Shown here one piece after another: positions 49,612 through 61,972 of a DNA stretch of 64,000 nucleotides. The position numbers were made by a program, and so were the translations under genes. Below the pieces are notes generated by a model. That model was given only the letters and a program-made list of their open reading frames with translations. It ran no database searches and was not told the DNA's origin. Position 1 is the stretch's first letter, and the number at the start of each line of letters is the position of its first letter. This DNA is from Azolla caroliniana (taxonomy: Eukaryota > Polypodiophyta): contig JBHGNT010000017.1 in assembly GCA_043228905.1 (NCBI GenBank), forward strand, positions 4,588,001 to 4,652,000. The letters are read 5' to 3'.

Positions 49612-49796
49612 TTTAAAGTAAATAGACTAACTCTCGTCGCTCGTCGCACATTCACATTCTCGTTCTCTTTCTCTCTCTCTCATCCTAATCTTTGTAGGAA
49701 CATATACAAGAGATACACCAGATGTACAAAGACATATATTGAGACAACACAAACATACAAGAAGAGGCCAGTAGCCTGGTATAGTATATTATTAAG

Positions 49797-52700
49797 CTAA
49801 TTTTCATCTTCTGATGAATGAAGTTGAAATTCCTCTAGCAGCAATGTTAGAAGAGCTTCACACATCTGTGAAGCATCTGATTCATGAGCCCCTTTTTTAG
49901 ACTGAGAATAAACCATCCAAGCATGATCGAACTTCCTATCAGGCCTCACTACTACAGACCCAGGAATCTCTGCATCCTTTCTTACAACTAGTCCATCACT
50001 TTTCTCACCATACCGCAGATCTAAATGCAATGCACATATTGCCATTGCAGCTGCCAACGGTATGATTACTGGAAGCTTTGTAGCTGACATAGGTTCTTGA
50101 AAATCTGCTCCATATATGGCTGATAATGGTATCCATGGGAGCTCAGCATGTGCTATGTGTGACATGGTGTATATCACACCTGGAGCAATGCTCACCTCTG
50201 TATGAAAGGAAACTGTAGGGAAGTCGATTGGTAGAGGATACCTTGCTAAGAACTCCCGCCTCTTATCATACGTTAAGTCTTCTAGCGATCTTATGTCCCC
50301 CTGAAAAATTAGAGGCAAAAGAGATATGAATGTGATGTGTTTACATTACATAATGATGTAGTATTCAATCAAAGTCCATCTTAATCAATTTTCTTTCTTT
50401 AAGCAGTCACTTCAATTTTCATTGAGGGCTTTAAGGCACCGTATTGTCCACATGGCATTTTATACATGTTCTTTTGTGAGTTTTTAACTCATATTGAGGC
50501 TTCCAACAACGAGTTACACCAATTACTACAAAAAACCACCTTATATAGAATTGGTCGCATCTACCCACAAAATTGTTTTCCAGAATAGTAAAAGAAAAAA
50601 CAGGGCTATAAGCATCACTAACGGATTTTATTGTGGTCACAATGAGAACATAGGAGGAATGTGCTATTTGGAAAGCATTTTATCTACATGATGACACTCC
50701 TCATACATCTTTTACATAAGTGTCATCTGTGGAACCTTCCCAACTAACTGGATTAAGAGTACAGTTGCATTAAAGATTTCATTCAATGTTCCATGACATC
50801 TTATCTAATGTTTCAATTAAAATGTACAAGCACACAAATATCTTAATCAAAGCTGAGAAGCATGTAAAACCGATATCTTAATCACCTTGATTATTTTGCA
50901 AATTATGACCTCCATGACACGCCTTGTTTCGACATCTGCGATCTGACCTTCACGAAATATATCTGATGCGATGGGGCTGCCTGCATATGGAGACTGAACT
51001 ACGACTAAACCGGCAACTTTCTCCTTCAAATCAGACCAATACTTCGCAATTGCTGCTGCTGCATCTACTCCACCTTTGCTGTGTCCCAGTAGCATAACAC
51101 GTTTTCCACAACCCCAATATAATTCCTCAATATAATTTTTAATTTCAAGAGCATTAGTCTCAACAGATGCCTGTCCATGTGATAAAAAGAGATGTAATAT
51201 TCACCACATCTGGAGGATTGAAGAGAGAAATCGTGTTAATAGGATACATACCTCACTGTGTATTTTTGCAATGTGACAAGTGACACCCAATTTTGAGAAG
51301 TATTTCTTTGTGTCAACAAAATAAAGCGGACCATGGTTGCTAAACAAACCTGTTCCCAGATTATGCAGGTTCATCTTTAAGAATTCTCACAATCACTTTT
51401 TCCATGACTTAAAGTGAAATAACTGACTTCCACTTTTGTTTTATAGCAGTGCATACCTGGAACAAGGAGGTAAACATAACTGTTTGGCAGCTTGTGTATA
51501 CCATTACTGTTTCAATCATAAAAAATTCGGAACAAATCAATTGACTTATCCGAGGCAATGCAAAATGTGATGTGTCACATGTGCAAATACATACCTGACT
51601 AAACCAAGCAGCTGCACAAACCTATCAGTCCTATCCTTTACTGGTGGCAACTCAGGAATTCGTGCTAACCATCCAATGTCATCAACAGAACCTCGTAGAG
51701 TTGACTTAATGCGATCAACAAGCCTAATACATGAATGATATAGTTTTATAAAGCATTTATCTGAGAAAATTTCAAAGACAGTAGCAGAATATGCAAATAA
51801 TTGAAATAGATGTATTGTTTACATGACACCATGTTAGAAAAACTCAGCATTGGAACCATGAAATTTTTTATATCATACTCTAGCTTCTTATATAAAGCCA
51901 GGGAGTTGTATGTTTCCTGCATATTTCTGTCATTTTGTGATTCCATAACCTAAAAATTTGACTAGGTACTTTACAACACGTACATATGCTATGTAGTTCC
52001 ACTATATGTGACTAAAAGCTTCCCCTCCATATCTAGCTGACTAGAACTATCACAAATCCTTATCCAAATTGCAACTATAGCAAGTATTTTTATTATAGCT
52101 ACACCTGATCACAAGGTGGTCGGTCATCTTCAAATTGTTAACTAACATCATGAACTCCTCAAATATCACAAGACCTTCTGTCAGCCCAATATATGCCCTT
52201 CATTTTACCAACTATTCTGAAAACCCTGACATTTTGACTTCAATCAGATAACATGCAAACACATGCAGAGAACTTCATAAACATCCAATACTATGTAAAA
52301 AGTGTTTATACCTTCGTATTTGACAGCTTCTTTCTGAGACACAATTTTGGAAGGATCTAAAAAATGAGAAGGAAAGTCGCCGAGCAAATAGAAATGGCGA
52401 AAACAACCTGCACCAATTTACTCTCGTCATGCGATAATCTTTGAATAAGAAATGAGGCAAAAGAGAATCTTCCATCCATGACTACTAACTTGTGTATGAT
52501 CGACAATGGAATGTTTACAATAACATGACCACATTCTGTTACTACTGAACCCAACAAGTGAATCAGCTGGCACAAATTTGCCCTGAGTATAAGTGTTGAC
52601 AATGATGGATCAGGGACAGAGGTAATATCATTTGAAACTTGACTATACTCGTCAGGCATGCCCTGCAATTTTCTCCATTTAAGAATTTCATCATCTGCTG

Positions 52701-54725
52701 ATGTTTCTGATAGCCATGGTTTATTGACATTCTCTCCTGAGTTGAACCCCAATAAAAGGATGGTCAAAATCCAGAAAAGTTATTTTAGTTCATGTTAATG
52801 ATTTGATAGTACTATAAAATTATGGAGTTCCATTAGAATAAATTGGACTTATGGTCACATATATATGCTGTGTTATTTGATCCATTTGGCCTCCCATTGT
52901 GATGACACACTTCTACCTCACTTTTCTCATTATTTGAACTGACAATACCGTTTTGCTTTATTTCTTCTGCAAACATTTGGCAGAGAGCAGATTCTGAAAC
53001 ATATAGTGGGTTATAGCACAAATTTCATTTTTATTGTCTAAAACATGATAAACATTTTTTCCTTGAATAGGTCATTCCTGATTGAATCAGTTTTCCAAAA
53101 ATTAGAATTAATGAATCAGTTTCCCAAAAACTAGAATTAGCTCTTCCAGCATATTTAGTCAGGTGTTTCACTTTATTATAAATATAAACAGATGAGCCAT
53201 CATATAGCTGCGATTTGACTATACATACCTAATAATCTTGAAAAATTGTTAGAATGTTTCCATTGATCTGATGAAGTAACTTTTTTACAATCAGATAGTG
53301 ACCTAGAACCTTCTTCAAGTACGGAATTTGAATCAAATTCTGCAACCATCCACTGCAGGAAGACACATATTGTTAGCTACTATTTTATGGAACTATAACC
53401 AGAAGGAAATATGCTCCTAGGAATTCCTTCACATTACTTTTACACAGTAATAGGTTCCTCTAATGTTAAACTTTTTCCATTTACTACGGGAGAAAATTTA
53501 CAACTTGGAAGGGGATGGATTTAGTTGACGCTATACTTTTTTGAAAGGACTATTGCATCTAAATTATTAAACCACTCAATGCACAACTATCTGCAAACAT
53601 CCCAACAGGATCTCTATTGTACAATCCCACTGATAGGCTTTAGGGGGTTGAATTTGGTTGAAACTATACTTTTTCCAAAGTTCTCTCACATCTAAATTAT
53701 TTACCATTCAATGCACAAATATCTGCAAACAACCCACAGGATATCTACGTACAATTCCACTGATAGTGTTTTCTGTAATTCAACCTTTCTGATATCCATA
53801 CCAAGTTCTCATGCACCTCCATAAATTATCATTCCAATGTCTCCAAAATGATGGTCAATGGTAAAACTTGGACACCATATTCTACATGCAAGTCCTGCTT
53901 GGTGTATGAAGACATTCCTTCATATGACGTGTTCTTATGCAGACATGCATAGTCTACATGGATTCCATAATCTACATGCAAGTCTTACTGGGTGCATGAA
54001 GATATTCCCTTATATGACATGCTCTTATGCAGACATGCATACTTACTGTGCAAGTCCTACTGCTTGCATGAATATATTCCCTCATACGGCATGTTCTTAT
54101 GCAGGCATGCATACTTTACATGTAAGTCCTACTTGATGCATGAAGGCATTCCTTCATACGACATGTTCTTATGCAGGCATGCATACTCTACATGCAAGTC
54201 CTACTTGGCGCATGGAGATATTCCTTCATATGACATGTTCTTATGCTTGGCCCGGAAACACCCAGGTAAATCCTCTCCCTGGGTCAATAGTAACTATCAG
54301 ACAAGGATTGCACTTGCAAATCAAACTCCATTATTCCTGCCTCATACAATATTGCTAGTTTCAAATTTAAGACATGTCAAAAATAAGATCCAAACAGTTC
54401 ACAATCATCAACACAATAATTTTAACATGTCTAAGGTATCCGATATTGTGGAAAAATATAAAACACATCTATGTTATAATTGTTGGCAACTCAAATTTTT
54501 ATATGAAATAGTGGAAGAGACATGAGCAGCATAATATGTTGGCAGAATAGGTTAACAAATTTCTAAAGAAAGAAAAGACAACCAACAAACACTATCAACT
54601 AGAATTAAAGATCAGAAGTCCCAAGTTGAACAAAACATGCCATTTAACCATAAGTATCTTACCTTAAAATCAGGGGCCTTATTCTCCTCAAATAAATTGT
54701 GATATCTATTTTCCCATGCTGCCAT
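49797..54725 (-). CDS. Plant alpha/beta hydrolase with GHSKGG nucleophile motif
   Basis: Coding exons: 54663-54725, 53229-53352, 52949-52993, 52408-52736, 52312-52356, 51879-51949, 51595-51723, 51457-51506, 51252-51349, 50886-51170 and 49797-50300. They total 1743 nt (580 aa), GT-AG and in phase. Seen: a weakly conserved N-terminal half (MAAWENRYHNLFEENKAPDFK...), then the conserved part from RGSVDDIGWLARIPELPP, VYLLVPGLFSNHGPLYFV, MLLGHSKGGVDAAAAIAKYWSDLKEKVAGL, GDIRSLEDLTYDKRREFL and HIAHAELPW to MAICALHLDLRYGEKSDGLV and FDHAWMV. A likely triad is Ser349, Asp515, His539. The family is widespread in plants, but I know no firm substrate. Weak points: the 45-nt exon 52312-52356 after a 51-nt intron could be skipped without frame loss, and the exon 3 donor is chosen mainly by phase. 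Confidence 0.85.
53882..54250. repeat. Five-copy tandem repeat, mostly 72 bp, in hydrolase intron 1
   Basis: Units begin near 53882, 53972, 54044, 54116 and 54188. The first is 90 bp because of an extra tagtctacatggattccat; the others are 72 bp. Each carries ctacatgcaagtcctactt, gcatgaagatattcc, ttcatatgacatgttcttat and gcagacatgcat. Because 72 is a multiple of three, plus-strand frames stay open across the array. The array lies inside the intron 53353-54662 of the minus-strand hydrolase gene. Confidence 0.92.
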
Positions 54726-56463
54726 AATAATCTTCTTCTTTATCAATAATGTGACCTAAGTTGGCACACGAAAAAGAATATATTACCCTTTCCATGAAAA
54801 CAATCATATCATTCATGGTTAAATCCATGATATGAAAGATGAACGATAGAGCTAGGGTATCTATCCTTGCCTGAGATGTGGAAAAAGGTACAACAACAGA
54901 CTTTATAATGCCAGCATATTCTTTGATGCTAGTCTAGCAAGAGCTGAACCAATATCAAGATAAGTTATTTGTTTGATTATGGATATTGAATGAAATCGTG
55001 AAAATAACAGCATCACACATCTCTTAGAATATACCTGTACCCAATATTGCTGTATCACTTGGTATAGTAAATGAGAACGCTTAGTGTTTATTTAACCCCA
55101 TGTAACATTTCCACATATACATGAAGTGGTTGGTTCTCTACTCTAATACAAGGTTTCTATGTGCTTGATGATTCTAAGGACTATTTACCTCAAATTTGTA
55201 AAACTACATAAAGCAAGAAACTTTCTATCAGGGGTTTCACAAGATTCTTACCTTCAAGTTGCTCATTGAAGGTAAGAATTAAACTTATCTGAAGCACGAT
55301 TCAAACAGCTTTTACCTTTAAATGGTCGTGATGTATACATTAAACTTATTTAATCCATATACATTAATAGTCGAGGATTCACAAGCTCGCCTTAAAGCGC
55401 TCATTGATGCATGCATTAAACTTATCTATCAATATTTGGAGTTTGAGATTTCTTTTGAAGAAAAGTCAGAGCTATGTACAAGATTCATGTGTATGTGTAT
55501 GGGGACTGGAGGGCATTGAGGAATAAGGCTGTTTATATAAAGTTGAGTGGACTTATCTCGCATTAAGTGGGCAAATTTACTGAGCCTATTTAAGCACGCA
55601 GGAGGGCATCTGATGCATGGTTCATTCTCCCAATAATATTTATGAGTTTGAACAATGACAGATGGTAGCGATAGGGGACGCTACCAAGGAAACTGAGAAA
55701 AATTCTCAGTCAGGTAGACCTGATGTGAAGTGATCTTTTTAATGCAAATGATTTGAAGTTTTAATAAGTCTATGATGTTATGGGAAACTTTGCAAAAATC
55801 AAATGTACCTAGAGGATTGTTGGCCTCAACCCAAACCCCAAGAGGCTTATAGTATGGAATGAATTGTACATTTCTGCTGTGGTTCTTGCAGTGCTTGTGT
55901 ATGCATATTTTTAAACATTATAGCACCTTGTGCACCTTACAAGGAGAACCGTGGATGATATCAATGATTAATATAAGAAGAAACCTCTTTTTACTCGGAA
56001 TTATGTAATATATAGAACCGAAAAGGAGACTATATCTACCTCGCTCTGTTCATGTCCGTATGAAATCAGAGTTCCAATTTGGTTTGACTCTAATACTGAA
56101 AGCCTTAATTGCGAAGGATTTATTGATTTCTTTCTTTTGTCAGTGATTAACCATTAAAGCACGATCTTTTCGATAAGTTTAAAGCTTACTTATCGAGGAG
56201 AAAGAGGGTAGGTGATGGTGGAGACTAACGAGAATTGGCGTATTTGCAGGGATGAGAACGGGAAGAAACAAAAGCAGAAAATAAAACAGGAGAATGGTTG
56301 AAAACTAAGTAATACACAAAAAGAAACGAATTCAGTACCTGTGAAACGGTGTTGATTGGAGCGATGGAGAGCTCGAGGAATCAGTATGTAGTGCAGGAAA
56401 GTTGGGAGCGTTCGATCCTTCTGCCTGCAAACTGCTGCATTTCTGCGGAGGAGACGCAGACAG

Positions 56464-56511
<48 letters not shown>

Positions 56512-56545
56512 GCGGGAAAAGTCGGCCACGAGAAAGAAATCTGAG
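54726..56545 (-). other. 5' untranslated region and first intron of the hydrolase gene
   Basis: A likely non-coding first exon ends with ccgtttcacag and donor gtactg at about 56339/56338 on the minus strand, after a CT/GA microsatellite (about 56466-56506). The acceptor would be caacttag just upstream of the ATG (about 54760). The span between shows no other gene. This leader exon is inferred from splice signals only. Confidence 0.4.
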
Positions 56546-56548
56546 AGA

Positions 56549-56594
56549 TGACGTGGCTCTCCCTATCCGATGACGTGGCACGCGACGACGTGGC
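56549..56594. promoter_or_regulatory. Triple GACGTGGC (bZIP/ABRE-like) promoter motif
   Basis: TGACGTGGC occurs at 56549-56557 and 56571-56579, and CGACGTGGC at 56586-56594. All three are in the same orientation within 46 bases, in a GC-rich patch just upstream of the inferred hydrolase leader. ACGTGGC cores are known bZIP targets, including ABA-responsive elements. Function here is inferred. Confidence 0.5.
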
Positions 56595-56742
56595 GCTGCG
56601 TCGCCAGCCAATCGGTTCTCCTTCTAATCATTCATTATATATGTATCCCATTAATTCTTAGGTTTTTCCTTTTATTTATAATAATAATTATATTATTAAT
56701 AATCATGATAATGATAATAACAATAATAACATTATTATTGTT

Positions 56743-56777
<35 letters not shown>

Positions 56778-56876
56778 TATTATTATCTGAATTCAAAGAT
56801 ATCTATGCATGCCCGCTTAGTCTCCATGATGACCAAAAGGTCGGTCTCGATGTCTCCTTTGGCCGAAACCCGAAGA

Positions 56877-56916
<40 letters not shown>

Positions 56917-57870
56917 GAGGCAAAAGCCGACGACCAATGTATCTCTATCTGTCACCTGCTCGCTCCCGAACCAAGGCTCGTTAGTGTTTACCCCCGCACG
57001 CACATCTACGAACTAGGAATTGGCTTAACCAGTTTGGTCTTGTCTTGACCAGACCTTATGGGTTTGGGAGTTTTCAAGCTTGAACCGAATCCATCCCTAA
57101 ACTTGTTCATGCTTAACTGGTTTGGCCGAACCGGTCTATGAACCAGTTTAGCCAAACAGTTTAAAGCCTTAACTATGCGCAAACACATGTACTAAGAGAA
57201 TCTCCATTTGCTCCAATAAATGAGTTTGCCCTTTTAGCACTCCATCTTTCAAAGGGTCAATTTAATTCCATGCCTATCATCGAATATGAAAGCATTGGGC
57301 ATGCCCTAATCATTTTACGACCTCCAATTTTCTCAAGAGAGAGGAAATTTACCTCTATCTATGAAGTTGAGACATCTATAATCAATTAAAAATACTCGCA
57401 TTGTTTCGACATTAGGTAACAATGCGGGAAAATCAACCAAATCTAACCAAAATCTTTTGAAGCAAATAGACATTATATGAAAAGTTTAGTATCGTCTTCA
57501 TATTGAGTTGTTGCTTGTCACCTGAAGAGAAACCCCAATCAGTAATATCCAAATAATGACATTTAATCGAAATGACCAAACTTCCTGAGAGTAGTGGTAC
57601 AAGTTATAATTTGTAGTGTGTGTGTGTGCGTGCGCGCGCTTATGTTCAAATCTTAAGACCTCATTTGAAGTGATGGATCATCAAACTATATATTGTACTT
57701 TAGTGCAATTAGTTAAATAATAGATAAGAGCGTGTTGTTGAGTCTGATTTCTCAAGTTCGCTTGCTCATTAATTAAGTGATTAAGTAATGTGTAGAATAT
57801 GTGAACAAACAAGTGGTGGGCACATGTGCAATAAAGCCATATCATATACATACGGAAGAAGATATTGTTG

Positions 57871-58112
57871 TTGCATTGAATGAAGAGAATAATGTGATAT
57901 TCTACCCACTCTCCTTTAGGAGAGATTGTACTTTGTGTGTTGCATTGAATGAAGAGAATAATGTGATATTCTACCCATTCTCCTTTAGGAGAGATTGTAC
58001 TTTATTCTACACAGTATCCTTTGTGACAAGGAGAGATTGTACTTTATTCTACACAATATCCTTTGTGACAAGGAGAGATTGTACTTTATTCTACACAATA
58101 TCCTTTGTGACA
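57871..58112. repeat. Nested tandem repeats: 69 bp x 2 running into 42 bp x 3
   Basis: A unit starting ttgcattgaatgaagagaat occurs at 57871 and 57940 (period 69). Its end, aggagagattgtacttt, then seeds a 42-bp unit (57987, 58029, 58071) ending atcctttgtgaca. Both periods are multiples of three, so one plus-strand frame stays open for 116 codons across them. No start context or splice evidence makes it a gene. Confidence 0.9.
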
Positions 58113-58195
58113 ATACATAAAGTATGGTTCTTATTTAACATTATTTGTTAGGAGTTTTTGTTTTTGGTATCTCTCTCTCTCTCTCTCGTAATTAC

Positions 58196-58262
58196 ATTAC
58201 CCTAGTGGTAAGTTGTTAACACTACGAGCACTGCATCTTGGGTTCGAAACCCAATTTCCTAA
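58196..58262 (+). mobile_element. tRNA-derived SINE-like head (plus strand)
   Basis: A-box-like CCTAGTGGTAAGTTG (58201-58215) and a perfect B box in GGGTTCGAAACCC (58240-58252), about 30 bases apart. A TC microsatellite precedes it. The acceptor-stem ends do not pair, so it is not a functional tRNA. Confidence 0.55.
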
Positions 58263-58311
58263 CCTCTCTATTATATACTTCATATACTTTTAATTCTCTA
58301 GATGCCACTGT

Positions 58312-58383
58312 GGAACGTAGGGGTTGAACACATGACCACTTGGTCTCCATTGGGCAACCTTACCAACTGAGCTACATCCATGT
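58312..58383 (-). mobile_element. tRNA-derived SINE-like head (minus strand)
   Basis: On the minus strand, TAGCTCAGTTGG (58364-58375) is a near-perfect A box, preceded by ggatg. GTTCAACCCCT (about 58319-58329) is the B box. The 70-base span is tRNA-sized and the D-arm looks genuine (ggatgtagctcagttggtaa). The anticodon arm is not convincing, so I call it a tRNA-derived SINE or tRNA pseudogene. It faces the plus-strand relic, tail to tail. Confidence 0.6.
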
Positions 58384-61300
58384 GGGCTCTCTCTTTCTCT
58401 CTCACTTTTGTTGTGTGTGTGTGTGTCTTTCCGCTATGTAATAACCTCCTCATCGAGTTTGTTAACCACGTGAATTGTATTATTAGGGCTGGATTCAATT
58501 TGCAAATAAAACAAATGTTGTCCACAAATGTTGGGGATATAATTCCTATTGAGTGAATAAAAATCATCTAATGTCAAAGATTAGGCAAGCTACCAATTTG
58601 TGCCAAGGGGCTCATAATAACTGATGACAACTTTGCGGAAGGAATCTAGGTTATTTCATCCATGTGCTTTCTAACAAGCTACCTAACACTACCCAACCAT
58701 GGCTACAACCTCCTGATGTACTTCCAAATGATGGCTCAAATCTCTCATTCACCCCTAGATGATTGGTTAAACAACAAAATTGCAATCCACAAGGACACCC
58801 ATCCAACAATGCGAAGGGGATTGTAACATTCTATAATATCTATGTTAATGACACCACATCATCGAAGATGACCATCATACAAATAACCTATGCTTTAAGT
58901 TCATGAATATTTCTAAGAATTATGATTTACTCTCCAGACAACCTCTTCCTGATTCACTTCTTCGCTCATCTTTTCTTTTGGATGATATCACAACAAAAAA
59001 TTCTCAAAAGTACATCAACTCAATAGTGAATCATTAATGGTAACCATAATTGATGTTTACTAATTAATTATCACTAATCTTATCTAAGAGTTATTCAACG
59101 TTATATTTGCTTGTTAAGGTCATATTCAAGGTTGTTCCACTATCTACCTGGTGTAGGTGAGATGGATGGAAGTGCTTGTCAAGCTTCTCCAAGCTTCGAG
59201 CAACTAATATGTTGATGCTAACCAAATCAATGTTATAGTTGCAAACAAAGCTAAGACATTAAGAACTTCATACTTAGTCACATTTTAATGACTTAAACAA
59301 TGTGCTAATCTCACAAAAGGAATGCGAGAAACCAATTTTGCTTAATTGAGTTACCTTTATAAAAGAGTGAACAAGAGAGAGAACTCAAAGAATGAATTAA
59401 GCCTTAAATGTGTACAAGAAAAGGAGCTTAAGAAGAGTTATATGGGTAACATTTATACTTCTCTTACAAAGTTTTTTCTTGTACCAATCAAGCATTTCTA
59501 GTTTTTAGTGCCACTATCTACTAATCAATATATGGAGATTAACATATTTCCAACTTGAGGACATTGTGTGAGGTTAATGCATTGGGTAATTGATAATGTG
59601 AAACATTGGATGATAGATATGAAATCTTTACATCGAACTATATGATGCTCCCAAAAGATGATCTCCATAGTGTTAAGTAGATGGGACATGGTGCTTTGGT
59701 TGTGAAGATATGGGCACCAACAAGGAACACCAAGCAACCAATCTATGAAAAAGGGGATAGAACAAACCGTGTAGGACAAAATGCAATCCAATGGGCAACC
59801 TAGTGTGAAACAAACACATTTAGTTTGCAAAAGGTATAAAAACCACTTTGTAGTCACGACTTTTATAGTTCATCTAAAATCTTAAGAGTGTTTGCTAGTG
59901 ATTAATATGCTAAGTGTCGGGTTCTATCTTCCTAATTTTAATTAAGAGCTAAGAGAGATTAGTGATATAGGCTCGTAAACCAAACTCTAATATCTCTCTC
60001 TCTCTCTCTCTTTGGTGCTCAACCTCTATGTATTAAGTAGTGGTAATAAAACGACATTGCCTTTACTTTAACTTCTTTGTTGAAGTGTCTGAGAGAGGGC
60101 AAGAGAGATTAACAGTAATCGTGTGAAGCTAAGCAAGCTAGTTGCTTGGTGGTATTTAACAACTACCTCTATCTAGTTTGCCACCAAAAGGGTATACATA
60201 AGTTAAAATCCTAGGCCAACGACATCGATGGGAGGTAAAACTCCATCAATTCATATAAGTGTTCTCGTGCGAGACATGGAAACGACACACATAACAATGC
60301 ACAACTTGCAATTTGTGTATGCTTAAATTAGGAAAGACTCTTTGTTCATCATTTTCTATTTCAAGATTATGGCTATGAGTGATTTTGTTTTCTCAAATTG
60401 AGCATCATGGGCATCACAAACGTGAAGTTTGTATGCCCCTACATACACTTCCAATGTCCCTACGTGTTTACTTTATACAATTGCACTTGGTGTTCTTGTT
60501 CCATTTGGAAATGTGTTCATCAACAAGGCACGATTCATTGTCCATCATGGACACATAATCAGTGGTTGGATCAAGTAGCATGTTCATGTTTTGCCTCTTA
60601 AACCATTTGAGTGTGTCATGTGTCCAATTAAAGAAGATATTTACAATTTGTGTGACTTTTGTATTTTGTTGAGAACCTAGATTGATAGACAATGTCCTTT
60701 CATGTCCTTTGGATCATCATGTTCCAATGGTTCATCATACACACTAGTTCAATGGTTCACACCATGTTTCAAGGAGCATTTGTAGGTATGGAGTGGTAGC
60801 CTTAGATGCGAGATGACATCATAGAACTATCTTTTGCATTTTCTCAACATTGTTCCCCTTCAAACCTCAATAACCCCGTATAACATTAAGTTTTGGATTA
60901 CATACATAATGTAGGATCCAAAGGGTTTTGAGATTGAAATTAGAATTGTGGAACTAGGCTAACCGATTTTTTATCAAAATTGTATGCATGTAGCACAATT
61001 ATGATTTGTTGGGACAACAATTCACATGTATTTGTAACAACTCACCGTTTTGTAAGAAAGGCATACATACACACATACCGTTGCATGATTTAGTTCTCAC
61101 TACATTTAGGGATAAATTTCCCTCATTACTAAATGTTCATGTGAATATAATCTACATAGAAGTAAGTAATATAACTTTCAAATGTTGAACTAAGTTTTAT
61201 TGGGAGTGTTAGTTAAGTTCTTGCTTTTGCACACGCCGAATGGAGTTGGAGAGAGAGGACATGCATTTATGTCTAGATTGTTTCCAAAGTAATTTGAGAC

Positions 61301-61972
61301 CCTATTGCATTTATAACATGCATCACACTCTTTCATATAGATTTGCAATGGTAATGTGATGAGTATGCCAATTTTTTTCACATTCTCTATATCTCTAACA
61401 CTTCAAGTTTGATACAAGTGGGCAAACTTTGCCAACTTTGCAAAAATTTACAAAGTTTGCCAATATTTCACCTTATTGAATGTGCATGTTGATTATGTGT
61501 GTTTCTTTATGTATATGCCCTCACATATACATGCTTCACATTCACGAATATTATATATGCTTCATCAACCAATAAGTCACACCAATGTGTAGGTCTATAG
61601 ATTGCATGTGGTTCACCAATAGGCAGGGCCAAAATAATGGTGGGATCTACAAAAAGAAGCCAATAGGTCATAATAGGTAGGTAATGGGGTCACCAACATG
61701 TGTATATTAATACCCCATATATGGAGCTTAAAACGAAACAAAAATTCCACTCTTACCTTTGAAAAAGTGCAAAGATCTCAATGCCAAATATAATTTTAAA
61801 AGCCATATAAGTGAAGGTTCTTTTCATCACAACAATGTAAATGTATATATTCTATGTATATTTAAGGACATTTGAGTAGAGAATGAACCCACGCACCAAG
61901 TGCTTTGGGGCTTAAAACAATAACAATAAAAATAAAAAAATTACAAGCCATGAAAATCTTCATCACATAAGG

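Larger units (their letters stand above)
56600..61972. other. Long intergenic stretch, no recognisable gene
   Basis: Begins with microsatellites: an AT-rich ATA/TAA run, CAT repeats (about 56745-56775) and a CA run (about 56876-56913). An imperfect inverted pair around 57020-57160 (aaccagtttggtc ... gaaccagtttagcc) may be another small fold-back repeat. Nested tandem repeats and two SINE-like heads follow (listed). From 58600 to 61970 the DNA is AT-rich with only short open frames and no motif I recognise. Confidence 0.55.

Noticed and set aside
53882-54250. CRISPR array
   Set aside because: Units are contiguous tandem copies without unique spacers, and the genome is eukaryotic.
56332-56529. 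uORF in the hydrolase leader (MADFSRLF...)
   Set aside because: It starts with GTG, not ATG, and runs through a CT microsatellite.
58312-58383. A functional tRNA gene
   Set aside because: A and B boxes are good but the anticodon stem and acceptor stem do not pair convincingly.
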